Shown here: positions 1-11,191 of the stretch, in pieces
Numbering within the stretch: the stretch's first letter is position 1
Layout: each line of letters begins with the position of its first letter
Origin: Daphnia carinata
Lineage: Eukaryota; Arthropoda; Branchiopoda; Diplostraca; Daphniidae
DNA length: 64,000 nucleotides
Direction: 5' to 3'
NCBI RefSeq assembly: GCF_022539665.2
Contig: NC_081339.1
Coordinates: forward strand, 9,846,349-9,910,348
Notes under the pieces: generated by a model
What the model was told of the DNA's origin: nothing
Seen by the model: the letters and a program-made list of their open reading frames with translations, nothing else
The model's database searches: none
Translations under genes and position numbers: made by a program

Positions 1-251
1 TACACCACAAAGGCTAATGAGTATTACACAACAACATACGCTGCTCCAGCTTCTTACACTGATGCCCCAAGTATTACCAAGGCGAAGCCTCAAAATACTA
101 CACCACAAATGCACCAGGGCACTACACTACCACATACGCCGTACCCAGCTACTACACCGAGGCTAAAGCTAACTACACAGCAACCTATGCAACCCCATTA
201 CTACATTGTTGCCCCCAATTCGAGTTTTATATTTACTACTTAAGCTCGAGG
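1..251 (+). pseudogene. tyrosine-rich YYT/AP repeat protein relic Y1 (left copy, partial)
   Basis: The 3' part of a gene for a low-complexity protein built of YYTT, TYAAP and YTEA units, cut by the window start. Such proteins are probably secreted structural proteins of cuticle or egg envelope, but no function is assigned here. Near base 70 a one-base loss in the codons for DAP shifts the frame. The repeat pattern then resumes in another frame and ends at a stop near 249. The same lesion is in the right-arm copy at 59,594-59,960, so the damage predates the inverted duplication. Confidence 0.6.
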
Positions 252-1753
252 ACGGAATAGTCTAATTATTTTAACATTTTAAACTTAATTTAACTTAATT
301 CCTAGTTTCAATCTGAAATTTCTATGTTAAGGAAATACTCAAATAATCGGTAAAGATAGAAGCCTCGGTTTGCCAGTTTTTATTTTAGTTATTAGGAAAA
401 TAGTCAAAATGGTTGCGCTAAGCACTTGACTGACATGCTAGTATCCTCCAGAACTGTCACGATGTTGGCCCGGATCATATTGCTGTACTACATGATCCCC
501 ACCGTGACATCAGCTGAAAGCTCTTACTTCTCTATTCAGTCTTGCGTTGGAATGGATGGCCAGTCCCATACCAACGCTTGACGTTTCGAGTTGTAATTGC
601 TTACAGACTCTTGGTTACTAGCAATTCCAACATTGGGAGGGTGCCATACCCAGTCATTTCAAGTGCCGCTATATTTAGATATACACGCAACTATTATATA
701 CAGTGAATTACGGCACCAAACCATGTTGATAACACAAGCGTGCATTTTCCGTAGTAAAAGTAACTCTCATTTAAATTCAGAGAAACTATTATACAATGTA
801 ATAAATGAACATTATCGAGAAAATAGTAATGAATATTATTCAACGTCGTTATAAAGCCAAAAACAAACTAAACGTTTAAAATTCAATTATTATCTAGCAT
901 TCACGAATTAGGGTGTGGCATCACGCAACAATACCGTTAATGCTATGCAAGAATCCTACGTATCACCGTGCGGCCAATCTTGTCACTAATGTGTTGATAC
1001 ATTGGCAAAGTGTTATTCCAGGTGTGCTGTGAAATTATAAGTTGTCGAGCCAAACACATTTTGGATTGAATGATTGGTACCAGTTATCACAAAAATCGTG
1101 TATTACAAAATTCTGCATGACCATAACGTATTATTACTACTCAACCACATCCTAAACTCAAACCTGCTTTTAAATACCATTTGACTTCAAGCTAGCATTC
1201 CCAACCTTCGGTTTACTACACTACAACAAAGGTTCAATCCCAGCTACTACAGCGAGACTAGTAAAGTACTATTCCTTCCCAAGAATGACTAGCACTGAGA
1301 CGTTATTTAAATATACAGTTACTAAATTCATTTCATCCGTTTTAATTTCATCCATGACTTTTTCCCTAATCGGAATTTCTGTAAATGTGGCATCGTAGTG
1401 TAGAGCATTGTTCAAAATCAGACGAATTATCATGTAAATAAATAACAATGGGTAGCCTGCTATTCTAATTTAATTCATTTCTTTTTTTTTAAACGGTAAG
1501 TTATGATATTTCTTTTGAAATTTTGAATATTGAAATCGTGTTCCGTTCGTCTCCTTTTGTATGCATTAAACTTGATCTTCATACACAAGCTGAAAAAAGT
1601 TGACCTGTTCTGACATCATTTGCTCAGGTAAAAGCCTCAATTTAATCAAAAGGTACAGTAAATTGGCTGGTATTTGTAATACCAACCAAATTATGGCTGC
1701 TTGAATGATTTTTTAAACCACATTCGTTTTCAATTTGTAGCTAACTACGCCAC
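252..1753. other. no gene seen; contains an old repeat at about 540-860
   Basis: AT-rich sequence without a supported gene. About 540-860 is related, at clear divergence, to 39,430-39,830 in the spacer. A short YYTT-like remnant near 1,210-1,270 may be debris of another tyrosine-rich gene. The whole stretch is repeated inverted at about 58,095-59,593. Confidence 0.6.
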
Positions 1754-2145
1754 AATGCTGATGTTGGCTGTTGCATTTCAGATAGCTGGAAATGCCATGG
1801 GTGGACCAATAGGTTCGTCTTATTCTGGATACTATACTACCCCGTCATCCTAGTATACCACCAAGGTTGTGACTACTACACAACGAAGAAGACCAAGTAT
1901 TACACGACCATACAGGCTGCCCCTAGCTAGTGCACCAAACCCCCCAAGTACTACATGTCCAAAATCTGGAATACTACACCAACACCTATACTGCTCAAAT
2001 GTACTGCACCCTAACCACCAAATACTACTCTACTCCAAGTTATTACAAAGAGTTTCTAGTTTACCACATGACAACATCTGCTACTGCAAGCTACTACACC
2101 GATGCTCCCAAATACTACACAAGCGTACGTTTAAGTGTAAGATAA
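1754..2145 (+). pseudogene. tyrosine-rich repeat protein relic Y2 (left copy)
   Basis: Downstream of an acceptor-like ...tttgtag at 1,740 comes a hydrophobic signal-peptide start (MLMLAVAFQIAG, from the ATG at 1,755), then SYSGYYTT, then an in-frame TAG near 1,857. After the stop the YYTT, AAPS and APKYYT pattern continues but moves between frames up to about 2,145. The gene type matches Y1, Y3 and Y4. It is non-coding as it stands. The right-arm copy (57,701-58,093) carries the same stop. Confidence 0.6.
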
Positions 2146-2663
2146 TTTACTCATTCAGTATTCGCAGGACGTTCACAACATGTACACCTTTCATTCGATG
2201 AACTTCATGGTGTGAATTTTGTTCGTGCATTTGCTTCATTTATTCAATGCTGCTGCTACGTCCCACGAGATAAATTTAGCCCTAGCAAACTGTAGTAGCG
2301 GGATTCATACGTTTTACTGAGGTTTTTTTTTATGGATTAGTGCCGCTTAGATTTGGACTGTCCAGAATCTAGCTTTTGCGATCAATCGCATTTCATCTGT
2401 CAAATATGCCTGCCATGCCAAAGTCTTTTAAATGGGGCAATAACTACTGAAAAATGATTGTGGAGATCTAATTTTTAACTAAATGGGTAAATAATTCAAT
2501 TCCTTGTGGAATTGCAGAATTTTTAAATGTGTGTTATGTAATTGTACGAGCGTTTACGGAGGTATTGAATTTCTCTTAGATCTGCTTTGATGTAAATAAA
2601 TTTCTGTCATTAGATCAGCCATAGGTATTTAAACTATTGATCTAGCAGCCGAAACTGGCGCAA
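2146..2663. other. no gene seen
   Basis: AT-rich sequence between relic Y2 and the outer terminal repeat of the ZSWIM8-bearing element. Nothing recognisable. Mirrored at about 57,185-57,700. Confidence 0.5.
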
Positions 2664-3128
2664 GTTGCACACAAAACTTTCTGACACATTGGACGTCTTG
2701 GTGTACTAGTAGTTAATACAGGTTTGTCAAATGAACTAGAATAAAAAATTTTAATAATTTTGAACTTAGATACTTAAATTTATTTAGGAGATTGGCGCTT
2801 GCAATTCCTAGTCTTGGCTACAGGTTGTGTTTCTGTTGGGAAGATTGGGGTATCTGCAGTTTTTCGCATCTATCAATAGACTTTTATCCCTCTGAAGGGG
2901 CCGCAAACAGTAGAAGAAGAATGGGTGACTGAGCGGCTGGAGCCGTTTAACTATGGAACATTCTATTTCCTCTTGTCATCTGGGTAAGACCCAATTGATG
3001 CTACATAATGCATCCATAAGCTCCAACAGAATCGTGGAACAAAGAGGAAGAACAGAAGGGGATGATTCACTTAGTGAACTCTTCCAAGCTGTCCAAAAAC
3101 GCTATTGTGAGTCGATGCCTCATACCGT
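2664..3128 (+). repeat. terminal inverted repeat of the ZSWIM8-bearing element
   Basis: Inverted partner of 17,731-17,974 plus 6,058-6,235. It includes a short coding-like stretch (SLSELFQAVQKRY near 3,075-3,115) whose homologue at the other end is SLSQPFQADQKRY. The terminal repeat therefore includes protein-coding-derived sequence. Confidence 0.65.
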
Positions 3129-3273
3129 GATCAACTATCACTAAGAATGCAAGGTGGTAACCTTGCCCTTTAACGAGCGAGCCGAGCGCCGGCATAGATA
3201 GATCGTGTACTGTTATGCAAACAGCGTGATCATGGTCATAACCCAGGACGAACTGTCTGTTACGGTCGTGCAG

Positions 3274-5608
3274 AACTAAAACAGAGCGATCACTGGTATG
3301 TCATAGCCTTCATAGACATAGAAATTTTTGCTACACGCATAGAAAAAACTCGATGGGTCTTGGAAGACGTGTTGGGAGGATAGGCCCATCGGATGCACTT
3401 GACGATCCAGTAGCTTTTCATAATTTTGGCTAGCTTGTCTGGGTCGTCCTTGTAATGAACCAGTAACATGACAGCGAGATCATCTCGTTGACGACGCGTT
3501 ACTTCACAAAGCAGAGGATGGTCCGCCTCCGATACATTTGCCTGATTTTTATGCATTACATTGCTGATTTTCTTGACTATTTTTATTTACGATATTGTTA
3601 CCTTAAATCCTAGGGCAGACACGGCTGCTTCGAAGCGAAAGAGTCCAAGAGTCTCGTCAGCAAGAACTTGCTGTGCTCCTGACACAGTGACCAATGCTTC
3701 GTGATATGATGGTATGGTCGTAATATGCCATCTGGTAATTCTTCAGCTTTCTCACTCAATCGACAATTATGGATGACCTGTGAATTAAAACAATAGATTG
3801 AATATCTTGAACAATTTTAAAGAAAAAATATTTAATTACCTAAAGGTATTCGTTTCAATAGTGTAACCAACTCAGATTCTTGGTGAGCCAGTTCACTTCT
3901 AATGGTTTCGTTGTAGCAGGTGGCCGTGCCAATTCCAATCCAAACATTTCTACCCTGAAGGCGAGATGGTAATAGTCGCAATTTTCCGCCAAAGCTAATT
4001 TGATGACAAGCAGGATTCGTCTTCATTTTCTTGCCATTCTGCGTGATGACAGGAGGCAACTCAACCATCAAATCGGGTGTATTTGCTAATAGTTCTGTTG
4101 CCAATTCTATGCCCAATTCACAAGCTTCGGAACTATGCCCATGAGCGTGAAGTCCCTCCGCACTTGCAAAGAGGATCTCCAGTGGATCATCGAGTGGGTT
4201 TAACTCGCCAAAGACTCCACCGTTCCGGTTAGGAACGGTAACAACGCAAGGCTCTTGTGGCACGGCACCTTGAGCTGCTGGTAAGCCCATTGTTCTAGAT
4301 TCTCGAGGACTGGCAGACAAACTGGCCATATCGTCAGTATCTCGTGAAGATCCAGCCACCAATCCTGATCCAGGCAGGAGTAGCACTCCACTGCTGGCTT
4401 CAAGTCGTGAATTCTTTAAACGTGCATCAACTCCCAACCAGTCCGAGTCAGCATCAAAATCTTCAGATGATGATTTTTCTTTATCTGTCAAAGTGCAACT
4501 ATCCACCGCCAAAACTTCCAGCTCATTGGTATCATAGCCCAGAGCCGGATCGTCACTGTCTTGGCGGGTTAGATCCCGCAGACCTGAAGGTACTGCCGGC
4601 TCAAACGCTTCGACTGCTGGATCGCCTTCATTTTCGCAGAAATCTTCGATGCTAACGCTGCTTCTATTTGCCCGCTTGATCTATTACTCTTTTCGGCCGG
4701 ACAAGAGGTGATGCAGGGTGAAATCAGCCAATCCTTTCTCTAACGTGACGCATGTCGTCCATAGCCTGGGCATAATCGCTTTGCACTACCGCTCGTCTTT
4801 GGAGCATGTGAACGGGTAGGTCATTGGTGATGACGGCCGATATGAAAGCGACCATGAGCCTCTGTGTGTCGAAAGCAGGTAAAAGGACAATGGTAAAGAC
4901 GGTGGCCTTGAGTGTAAGTAACAACGGGAATGGAGTAATCGTCCCAGTTAAGATAACGAGCTTCAACTGAAGGTTTGAAGCCAGTAAACACCTCAACTTC
5001 TGCTTTTAATGATTGGCTAGTACGACGAGGTGTGGACGGTTTGGCATCATTTCCGCCAGCAACATGGGGTGCGCCATGAGTAGCACTGATTGTTAACCCT
5101 TTGCTTTTCGTGACCTTGTCAATGACTTTGACATGCCATTCGCTGAACTGTTGACGAAGTAGATCGCGTTCTTCTCCAGAAAGGCCTGGATTGAGTGCAG
5201 CCAATCGCTAAAGGATAACCACTTCGTCACATAAAGAAGAGCAAGCGTGCTCAGAAGCTTGCGATTGGCTTCCCAGGTTGCTTGATTTGATACCGCTACC
5301 GTATCCAGCTGCACTTCCATTGTGTAATGCCACCTTGGTGTTAAACCACCAGACCATAATCTAAAATATAAAAGAAGGTGAATTTAACAAACACTTTGTA
5401 CCTATTGCTGTTAATTGTTTATCACTACCTGTTCACACGACACAATCTCTTCCGTTAAAACCCCCAAACGTGGAACGGCATTGCGGTCATGGCGTTTGAA
5501 CAATTCGCGCGGACAATGGAAAGCAAGTTCCACGTGCTTTCCGGCTCCCGACTCCTTAATGGGCGCAACAGGCTGCTCCATTCAACCGCTGCGAGGGGTG
5601 CGGTCGAG
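3274..5608 (-). pseudogene. ZSWIM8: ZSWIM8-like gene fragment with introns (left copy)
   Basis: Exon-like pieces on the minus strand correspond in order to the middle of ZSWIM8, the SWIM-zinc-finger substrate receptor of a cullin-RING ubiquitin ligase that acts in target-directed microRNA decay. The SWIM domain itself is not present. Recognisable stretches are WNLLSIVR, CDEVV.L, GFKPSVEARYLNWDD, AEGLHAHGHSSEAC with ELLAN..DLMVE, HQESELVTLLKRIPLG, and SEADHPLLCEVTRR. Pieces lie at about 5,430-5,608, 4,722-5,361, 3,841-4,665, 3,602-3,778 and 3,274-3,542, separated by short GT..AG introns. A conserved Trp codon is TAG, and frames break at several exon positions. It is dead as a ZSWIM8 gene and is shared with the right arm. 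Confidence 0.85.
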
Positions 5609-5679
5609 CTCAAGTAATTTACATCACTTATGTATGAAAACTAGACCGTTAGTTTCCTATAAAACTCTTTTTTTAAAAA

Positions 5680-5982
5680 TTAATAATAATAGCGTTTCTG
5701 GTCAGCTTGGAAGGGTTGACTATGTGAAGCTTCCCCTTCTTTTGCACCGACCATGTAGAGACCGAGTAGATTCACGGTAGCTGTGTCATGATAACGCTCT
5801 TGCATGAGCTTCAAATGGCGTTCTAGAGCTGGTGAAGAGGCCTCGGGGCCGCGTGAGAATCTGACTTTGTGCGACCCTACTTGAACTCCTGGTTTCAACG
5901 TACGGATTTCAACACTGCCACATGTAACTCGTAACAGCCAGTGAGAAAAATCAATTCCATAGTGTTGCAATGGTATGTGCAA
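5680..5982 (-). pseudogene. unidentified coding fragment, about 100 codons
   Basis: An open stretch with ordinary protein character (GSVEIRTLKPG, VGSHKVRFSRGPE, NLLGLYMVGAKEGE). Its end, SQPFQADQKRYYY, overlaps the terminal repeat of the surrounding element. The reading frame is conserved in the right arm (53,867-54,169) with few changes. I do not recognise it and could not align it to ZSWIM8. It may be an exon of another captured gene or a remnant of the element's own coding region. Confidence 0.45.
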
Positions 5983-6235
5983 AAGCCTGCCAATTTTAGA
6001 GGATCATTTTTTAAATTATAATTGTACAGTGAACCAGCCTATAGGGAATATCTACCTATTCCAGAAGAATCTGTTGTCTGTTCTACGATTCTGCTGAAGC
6101 TTTTGGGTGCATAATGTAGCATCAATTGGGTCTTCACCAGATGACTAGAGGAAATAGAATGTTCCAGAGTTAAACAGCTTCCGAAAGCTCAGTCACTCTT
6201 TCTTCTTCTACTGTCTGTGGCCCCTTCAAAAGTAT

Positions 6236-6650
6236 TGTGACGGCTACTGCCGCACTCCACTAAAAAAGGACTGACTCACAGCGCTTTTGAACCTGGTGTA
6301 TTAATTTCTGCCACACTTAACACTCCACATCCAATTGTCTACTGAGAGCCTCGTCTCACTCGTAGGCCCTCCTATTTAAAGCAAAAGGGTCGTTACCCGC
6401 TCGGGTGACGCGGGAAGTAAAGGAGATGGTCACGTACATAACCTCTACGTGACCGTTCGAATAGAAAGCGCATAGAAGGGGTAAGCTCTTCCAATAAGAT
6501 GGTCAAGCAGATAATTCTACTTGACCTTACGGAAGTGAAAGCGGAGAAAAAGGGTTGGGGCTGATGTACGAGACGTTCCCAGCACGTGGATGTCCTCGGA
6601 CTCCACGTGTCCCTCGTTAACACGTGGATGTCCTCCGAATCCACGTGACA
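6236..6650 (-). repeat. Gypsy 3' LTR
   Basis: 415 bases, matching 17,316-17,730 with six mismatches. The end nearest env holds four CACGTG E-box cores, arranged as two back-to-back near-palindromic units (about 6,583-6,648). Confidence 0.97.
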
Positions 6651-6662
6651 GGTCCCCCCGTT
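6651..6662 (-). other. polypurine tract of the Gypsy element
   Basis: In element sense the sequence just before the 3' LTR is CGGGGGGACC, the expected purine run for plus-strand priming. Confidence 0.6.
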
Positions 6663-6775
6663 CGAAAGCGATCGCCCCCGATTGCCATAGTATGCAACGA
6701 TTAGAGTGATAGCGAAAGATAATAGTAATAGTAAAATAATAATAAAACAACATTGGTAACATCCGTTTTCCGTGT

Positions 6776-8788
6776 TCAAAAGTCCGTGTCTTGTGTCCGA
6801 ATCAGTCGTTCCTCGGTGGCCGCTCCTCGTAGTGCGTGATCCGTTGTTTCATATCCCTGCATGCCATCTTTGATGTGGGTATCTAAGCGTTGTGCAAGCC
6901 GTAGTGTGAATCCTGTCAGGCCGAAAACACTGAGTAGTAGAATGACAAACGCTAATATCCATTCGTATGGGTAGTTCCCATAGTTTGACGTTGGCAACGC
7001 GTCCAGCAGGTTCAAAATCTGATTATGTGTTAGCGTTGCTGCTGCTTCTAGTTTTTCTTGTTGTCGCAACATGCTGCTGAACTTGTCGAGGTGTGACGCA
7101 TTTGATGACGGGAACTGTACGACCGTTGCCATTTTTGGGTTGGTGATGTTTGGACGGAACTCCGGTAGGTCTGGCATATGAATTGATATGGCTGCGGCTG
7201 TTGTGGGGCCTTCCAGGCTTGCTGGAAATATCCAATCCTCTGTGCGAGCTGTGCATCCTTGTGGGACTTCAAAGTATCCTACTGCCGGTAATTGTAGGCG
7301 TTGTGACGGTACTTGCTTACTGTCCGGAGGGCATGAAAAAACCACGTTATGTGGGCCTGTCGCTGAGAATGCCCATTGGTTTTGTCCTAGGTAGACTACT
7401 TCCGGGCCATTCCACTGTATGAATTGTTTCTGACAATACGCTTTGACTTGAGCTTCCTCGTTGTTGAACAGCGCAACCGCACACGATTTCCTTTTGCCCC
7501 TTTTTGAAAATCCCGTATGGAATTTGCATAGTTGTTTATCTAGTCGTCGACAGTTACTCATTTCGTCTTTTGATAACTCGACAAACGTATATAAGTCGGC
7601 TGTTATTGCCAGAAAATCTGGCAAGTTGGTTATTTGTACCCCGTGTGTGCCGTTTTTGGTTGGTTTTGTTAACCTAACTAGCTTGAACAAATTAAAGTGT
7701 TGTGCGTGGTCATAAATGGGGATTTCGATAAAGAGGCGGAACTTATTATGGGTAGCTGCGACCGACACCCGTGCTTCCCGATAGATAACCCATAATTCCT
7801 CTGCTGGTATCGTCCAGCCCAATGGTAAATGTTTATTTATCTCTTTTATCGCTCTCTCTAGTTCTGTAGGCGAGAAGATTTGTGGTGGTAAATGCCCGTT
7901 AGCCAGCGTTGTTAATCCTATTTCCCAGTCCCCGATTTGTTGTTGAAGCCATCCGATCACTTGTTCCAATGATTCGAACGTCGAGTCCAGCTCTGCGAAG
8001 TACTGCTCTTGTTGTATGTGTGCTAGTTCATACGCCTGAATGTGATCCAAAAAATCATCTGCCTTCTTCTGAAGTATCGTGGACTGCTGTTGTAGTTCCT
8101 GCAACAATGCTACACTTGATCGTGATAGTTGTAGGCTCTCATTTATGATCGATGCATGTTGCTCCAGTACATGGACTATTTCTTGTTTTTGGTTTCCCAT
8201 TGCATCAATTTTCTTATTTAGTTCTACCAAATCCGCCTGAGTGGAGACACCAAACAACCACTTAAGTGCCGTGCCACCCAAATCTATCACTCCTCTTTTC
8301 GCTCTAGCCGCTCCTGTCAGAGTCATCGCACATGTTGTCAATCTTGTTTTGGATAAGTTTAATGTTCTGCTCAGTAGTAGCACTTTATTCTCGATTTTAC
8401 TTGCTGTCATAAAACTTGTGGTGTCCCTCCATGCCGCGTGTCCGTCTTCTTTTTCAAATTTTGCTCCATCCTTTCTATGTTTTGCTGCCAGTAAGGCCAA
8501 TTCCTCCAGGTGTTTTTCTACTATCGTGACGGCCTTCTCTGCATCTTGTAGGATCACATCCGTGGCCACCGTCCATGATGATTCACTGATTGTAATTCCT
8601 GGTTGTTCTTTGAAAATTACGGTGTCCCTGACCATCATTGCTGAGGTACTGAATGTGCACCCGATTAACAATAGAAACAGTAGGTGAATTATCCCTGCCC
8701 TGAAAAAATCGGGTTTGCGCCGATTCCGTAGTGGCCGTGTAAGGCCCATCTCTTGGGTGTTTCCTTCTCTTTCCGAAGTTTGTTCCAT
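6776..8788 (-). CDS. env: F-protein-like envelope of the Gypsy element, 670 aa
   Basis: An intact reading frame with the layout of insect errantivirus and baculovirus F-type fusion proteins: an N-terminal hydrophobic signal segment (about residues 30-50), an ectodomain, a basic RAKR furin-type cleavage site near residue 163 followed by a Gly-rich hydrophobic fusion-peptide-like start, heptad-like Gln/Leu-rich helices, many N-glycosylation sites, a C-terminal membrane anchor (about residues 607-630) and a short cytoplasmic tail. In this family the protein mediates membrane fusion. It lies directly downstream of integrase and would be expressed from a spliced RNA. It has remained open while pol is broken. 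Host co-option is possible, but youth of the insertion explains it as well. Confidence 0.9.
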   Translation of the reverse strand: MEQTSEREGNTQEMGLTRPLRNRRKPDFFRAGIIHLLFLLLIGCTFSTSAMMVRDTVIFKEQPGITISESSWTVATDVILQDAEKAVTIVEKHLEELALLAAKHRKDGAKFEKEDGHAAWRDTTSFMTASKIENKVLLLSRTLNLSKTRLTTCAMTLTGAARAKRGVIDLGGTALKWLFGVSTQADLVELNKKIDAMGNQKQEIVHVLEQHASIINESLQLSRSSVALLQELQQQSTILQKKADDFLDHIQAYELAHIQQEQYFAELDSTFESLEQVIGWLQQQIGDWEIGLTTLANGHLPPQIFSPTELERAIKEINKHLPLGWTIPAEELWVIYREARVSVAATHNKFRLFIEIPIYDHAQHFNLFKLVRLTKPTKNGTHGVQITNLPDFLAITADLYTFVELSKDEMSNCRRLDKQLCKFHTGFSKRGKRKSCAVALFNNEEAQVKAYCQKQFIQWNGPEVVYLGQNQWAFSATGPHNVVFSCPPDSKQVPSQRLQLPAVGYFEVPQGCTARTEDWIFPASLEGPTTAAAISIHMPDLPEFRPNITNPKMATVVQFPSSNASHLDKFSSMLRQQEKLEAAATLTHNQILNLLDALPTSNYGNYPYEWILAFVILLLSVFGLTGFTLRLAQRLDTHIKDGMQGYETTDHALRGAATEERLIRTQDTDF

Positions 8789-8809
8789 CGAGTGGCTTAC
8801 TTGAATATT

Positions 8810-10668
8810 TCAGTTTTTCTGCCTAGCTGTCTGTTCTTCCTCTTCATTCTCTATAATCTCGGTTGTTTCGTCCTCGGCGCTCGTCGATTCACTCCTGTTT
8901 TCCTGATGTTTCACCCGTCCGTTATCCGCTGATGATCTTTGTGCCAATCCTTCCTGAAGTGTGCTGGTTTGATGAAATAACTTCATACTGACGACATGAA
9001 CGATTTCGGTTTTGCCGCCTTTTCTCTTCGGCTGGACTTCGTATTTAACTGGCGTGGTTTGACGTAGAACTTCGTATGGGCCTATCCATCGATGTAGTAG
9101 TTTATCGGAACGTCCTTTTTTCCTTATTGGCTTGTATATCAGTACCATGTCTCCTGCCTGAAATGTTACTATGCGGTGATGAGCATCATAACCCATTTTT
9201 TGTTTCTCTTGTGCGTGCTGTAATCGTGTCCGCACAATGTCTCTCGCGATTGATAAGTCACTCATTAGTTGTTCAACATATGTCTTTTTTGCCAAGTCCG
9301 TTGAGAGTCGTGGATTTGGCTGAGCTCCTGTTAGTAGGTCTATTGGGAGTACTGGTTCTCTACCGTATAGTAGAAAAAATGGCGAAAATCCAGTGGATTC
9401 TTGTCGTGTTGTATTATACGCGAAGCAAATGTGCTGCAATAGTTCATCCCAGTTCTTTTGGTCGTTTGAGACGTACATCGACATCATCGTGGCTAAAGTG
9501 TGATTCATGCGTTCCACTTGTCCATTTGCTTGTGGATGATAACTTGAAGTTGTCTTATGCCTGACTCCCAACTTCTGAAACATGGTTTGCGTAACTTCTG
9601 CTAGGAAGCATTTGCCCCGATCCGTTATTATGGCTTCGGGCATTCCATGACGTAGTGCAATGTATTCCACCAGAAATTTAGTAACGTCTTCTGCCTTGCC
9701 CGATGGCAAGGCTTTTAATTCCACCCATTTTGTCAAATAATCCACTGCTACGATGATCATTTTATTCCCTGAGTCCGATAACGTAAACGGTCCTAGGAGG
9801 TCCACCCCACCTTTTGGAACGGTCTGGCCACTTTGATACATTGCAGCATCCCACCTGGAAGGAGTTTTGGGCTTTTTCGTGTTTGACACTGTGGGCACGT
9901 TTTAACGTACTCCATCACGTCTTTCGCCATGTCCTCCCAAAAAAAACGGTGCGTAATTTTCTGTAGCGTTTTCTGGATTCCCATATGTCCTGAATACGGA
10001 TCATTATGACATGCTGTTAACACCATGTGTCTATAATCAGGAGGAACGCATAATCGTAGCCATTGTTTTCCCCATTTCGTCTTCTTTTTATACAATTTTC
10101 CTTCATCCAGTGAAAAGCACCTTCCGGCCGATCTTTGTAATTCCAGTTTTTCAATAAGTTTTCCCCATTTGCTTACTCCACGTTGCTTCTGTGCCAGATC
10201 CAATAATATGTCTGTTGACATAAAGTCTGCTTGGTTATATTGCAGTATTCCAATAGCTATGCACCGATCTTCTGTCTCCGTTTCTGTGATGGGGATTGGG
10301 TAGCGAGACAAGCAGTCCGCGTTGGAATGTAGTTTACCATTCCTATATCTGATCTCTACGTCGTATTCTAGCAGGCACAAACTCCAGCGTGCTAGTCGTC
10401 CTGCTAAATCCTTTTTTGTCCTTAGCCAACAGAGGGCTTCATGATCGGTCACAATTATTACTTTGCAGCCCCACACAAAACTTCTAAATTTCTTCAAACC
10501 CCAGATGAGAGCCAGGCATTCTTTCTCAGTAATCGAATAATTGACTTCTGATTTTGACATCAGCCGACTGGCGTAAGCCAACGGATATTCTTTTCCGTCT
10601 TTGGACTGTGACAATACCGCCCCAATGCCGTATCCACAAGCGTCCGTCATGATAATCATCGGTGCTTC
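8810..10668 (-). pseudogene. pol: Gypsy pol 3' part: RNase H and integrase, frameshifted
   Basis: Two overlapping minus-strand frames. The first (9,793-10,668 in-element) covers the Ty3/Gypsy RNase H (TDACGYGIGAVLSQ, TDHEAL, the NADCLSR end) and the integrase zinc-binding H-H-C-C region (CPQC). The second (8,810-9,898) covers the integrase core with DLLGPF, ITDRG and the SSYHPQANGQVERMN segment, plus a C-terminal chromo-like GPYEVL region. They are linked by a single-base frameshift near 9,860. Upstream, the frame is cut by the nested transposon at 10,669. Confidence 0.92.
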
Positions 10669-10680
10669 CCCTAGCAGAAA

Positions 10681-11191
10681 TTCAGAGGGCAAAAACCCCT
10701 CCAAGACTGGTATTTCGGACTCGTCTAGAGTCCTAGACCGGTCCAGCGGGCGGGTATTTGGACCCCTTGTTTGCAGCCATAACAGCCTCCTAGACTGGTA
10801 TCGAGGACGGTAAAAAAAAAAAGAAAAAAAACGGTGAGCCTCTTAAGTTAGAGCCAAAAGCCGTTCCCATACCCGGCCGTTAGACTCAGCCGGGGCTCAT
10901 CTTCTGTACTCGTCCCAATACTCGTATTCATGTCCGTTATGGGACTATTGTTTGATTTTTTAAATGCATTTTACTCCCTACATAAAATTGTTACAGTTTC
11001 AGAAAAAAAAATGACTGCAGAATAACACAAATTTCTTTATATTTAACATGAAGTCACTGATAAATCCAGTTCGTCCTGGCAACATACCAACACGGCACAA
11101 AGACTAGAAAGGCGCAATGTGGCCAACACGGCATGGCGAGGACACAGAAAAAAAAACATCATTTAAGACATTTAGACAAGAAATTTGTAAC
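10681..11191. other. left subterminal region of the nested transposon
   Basis: Non-coding, with GACTGGTAT and CTAGA-type short repeats and an A-rich run at 10,812-10,830. No gene seen. Confidence 0.5.

Noticed and set aside
7150-8687. Several plus-strand frames over env
   Set aside because: Shadows of the intact minus-strand env gene.
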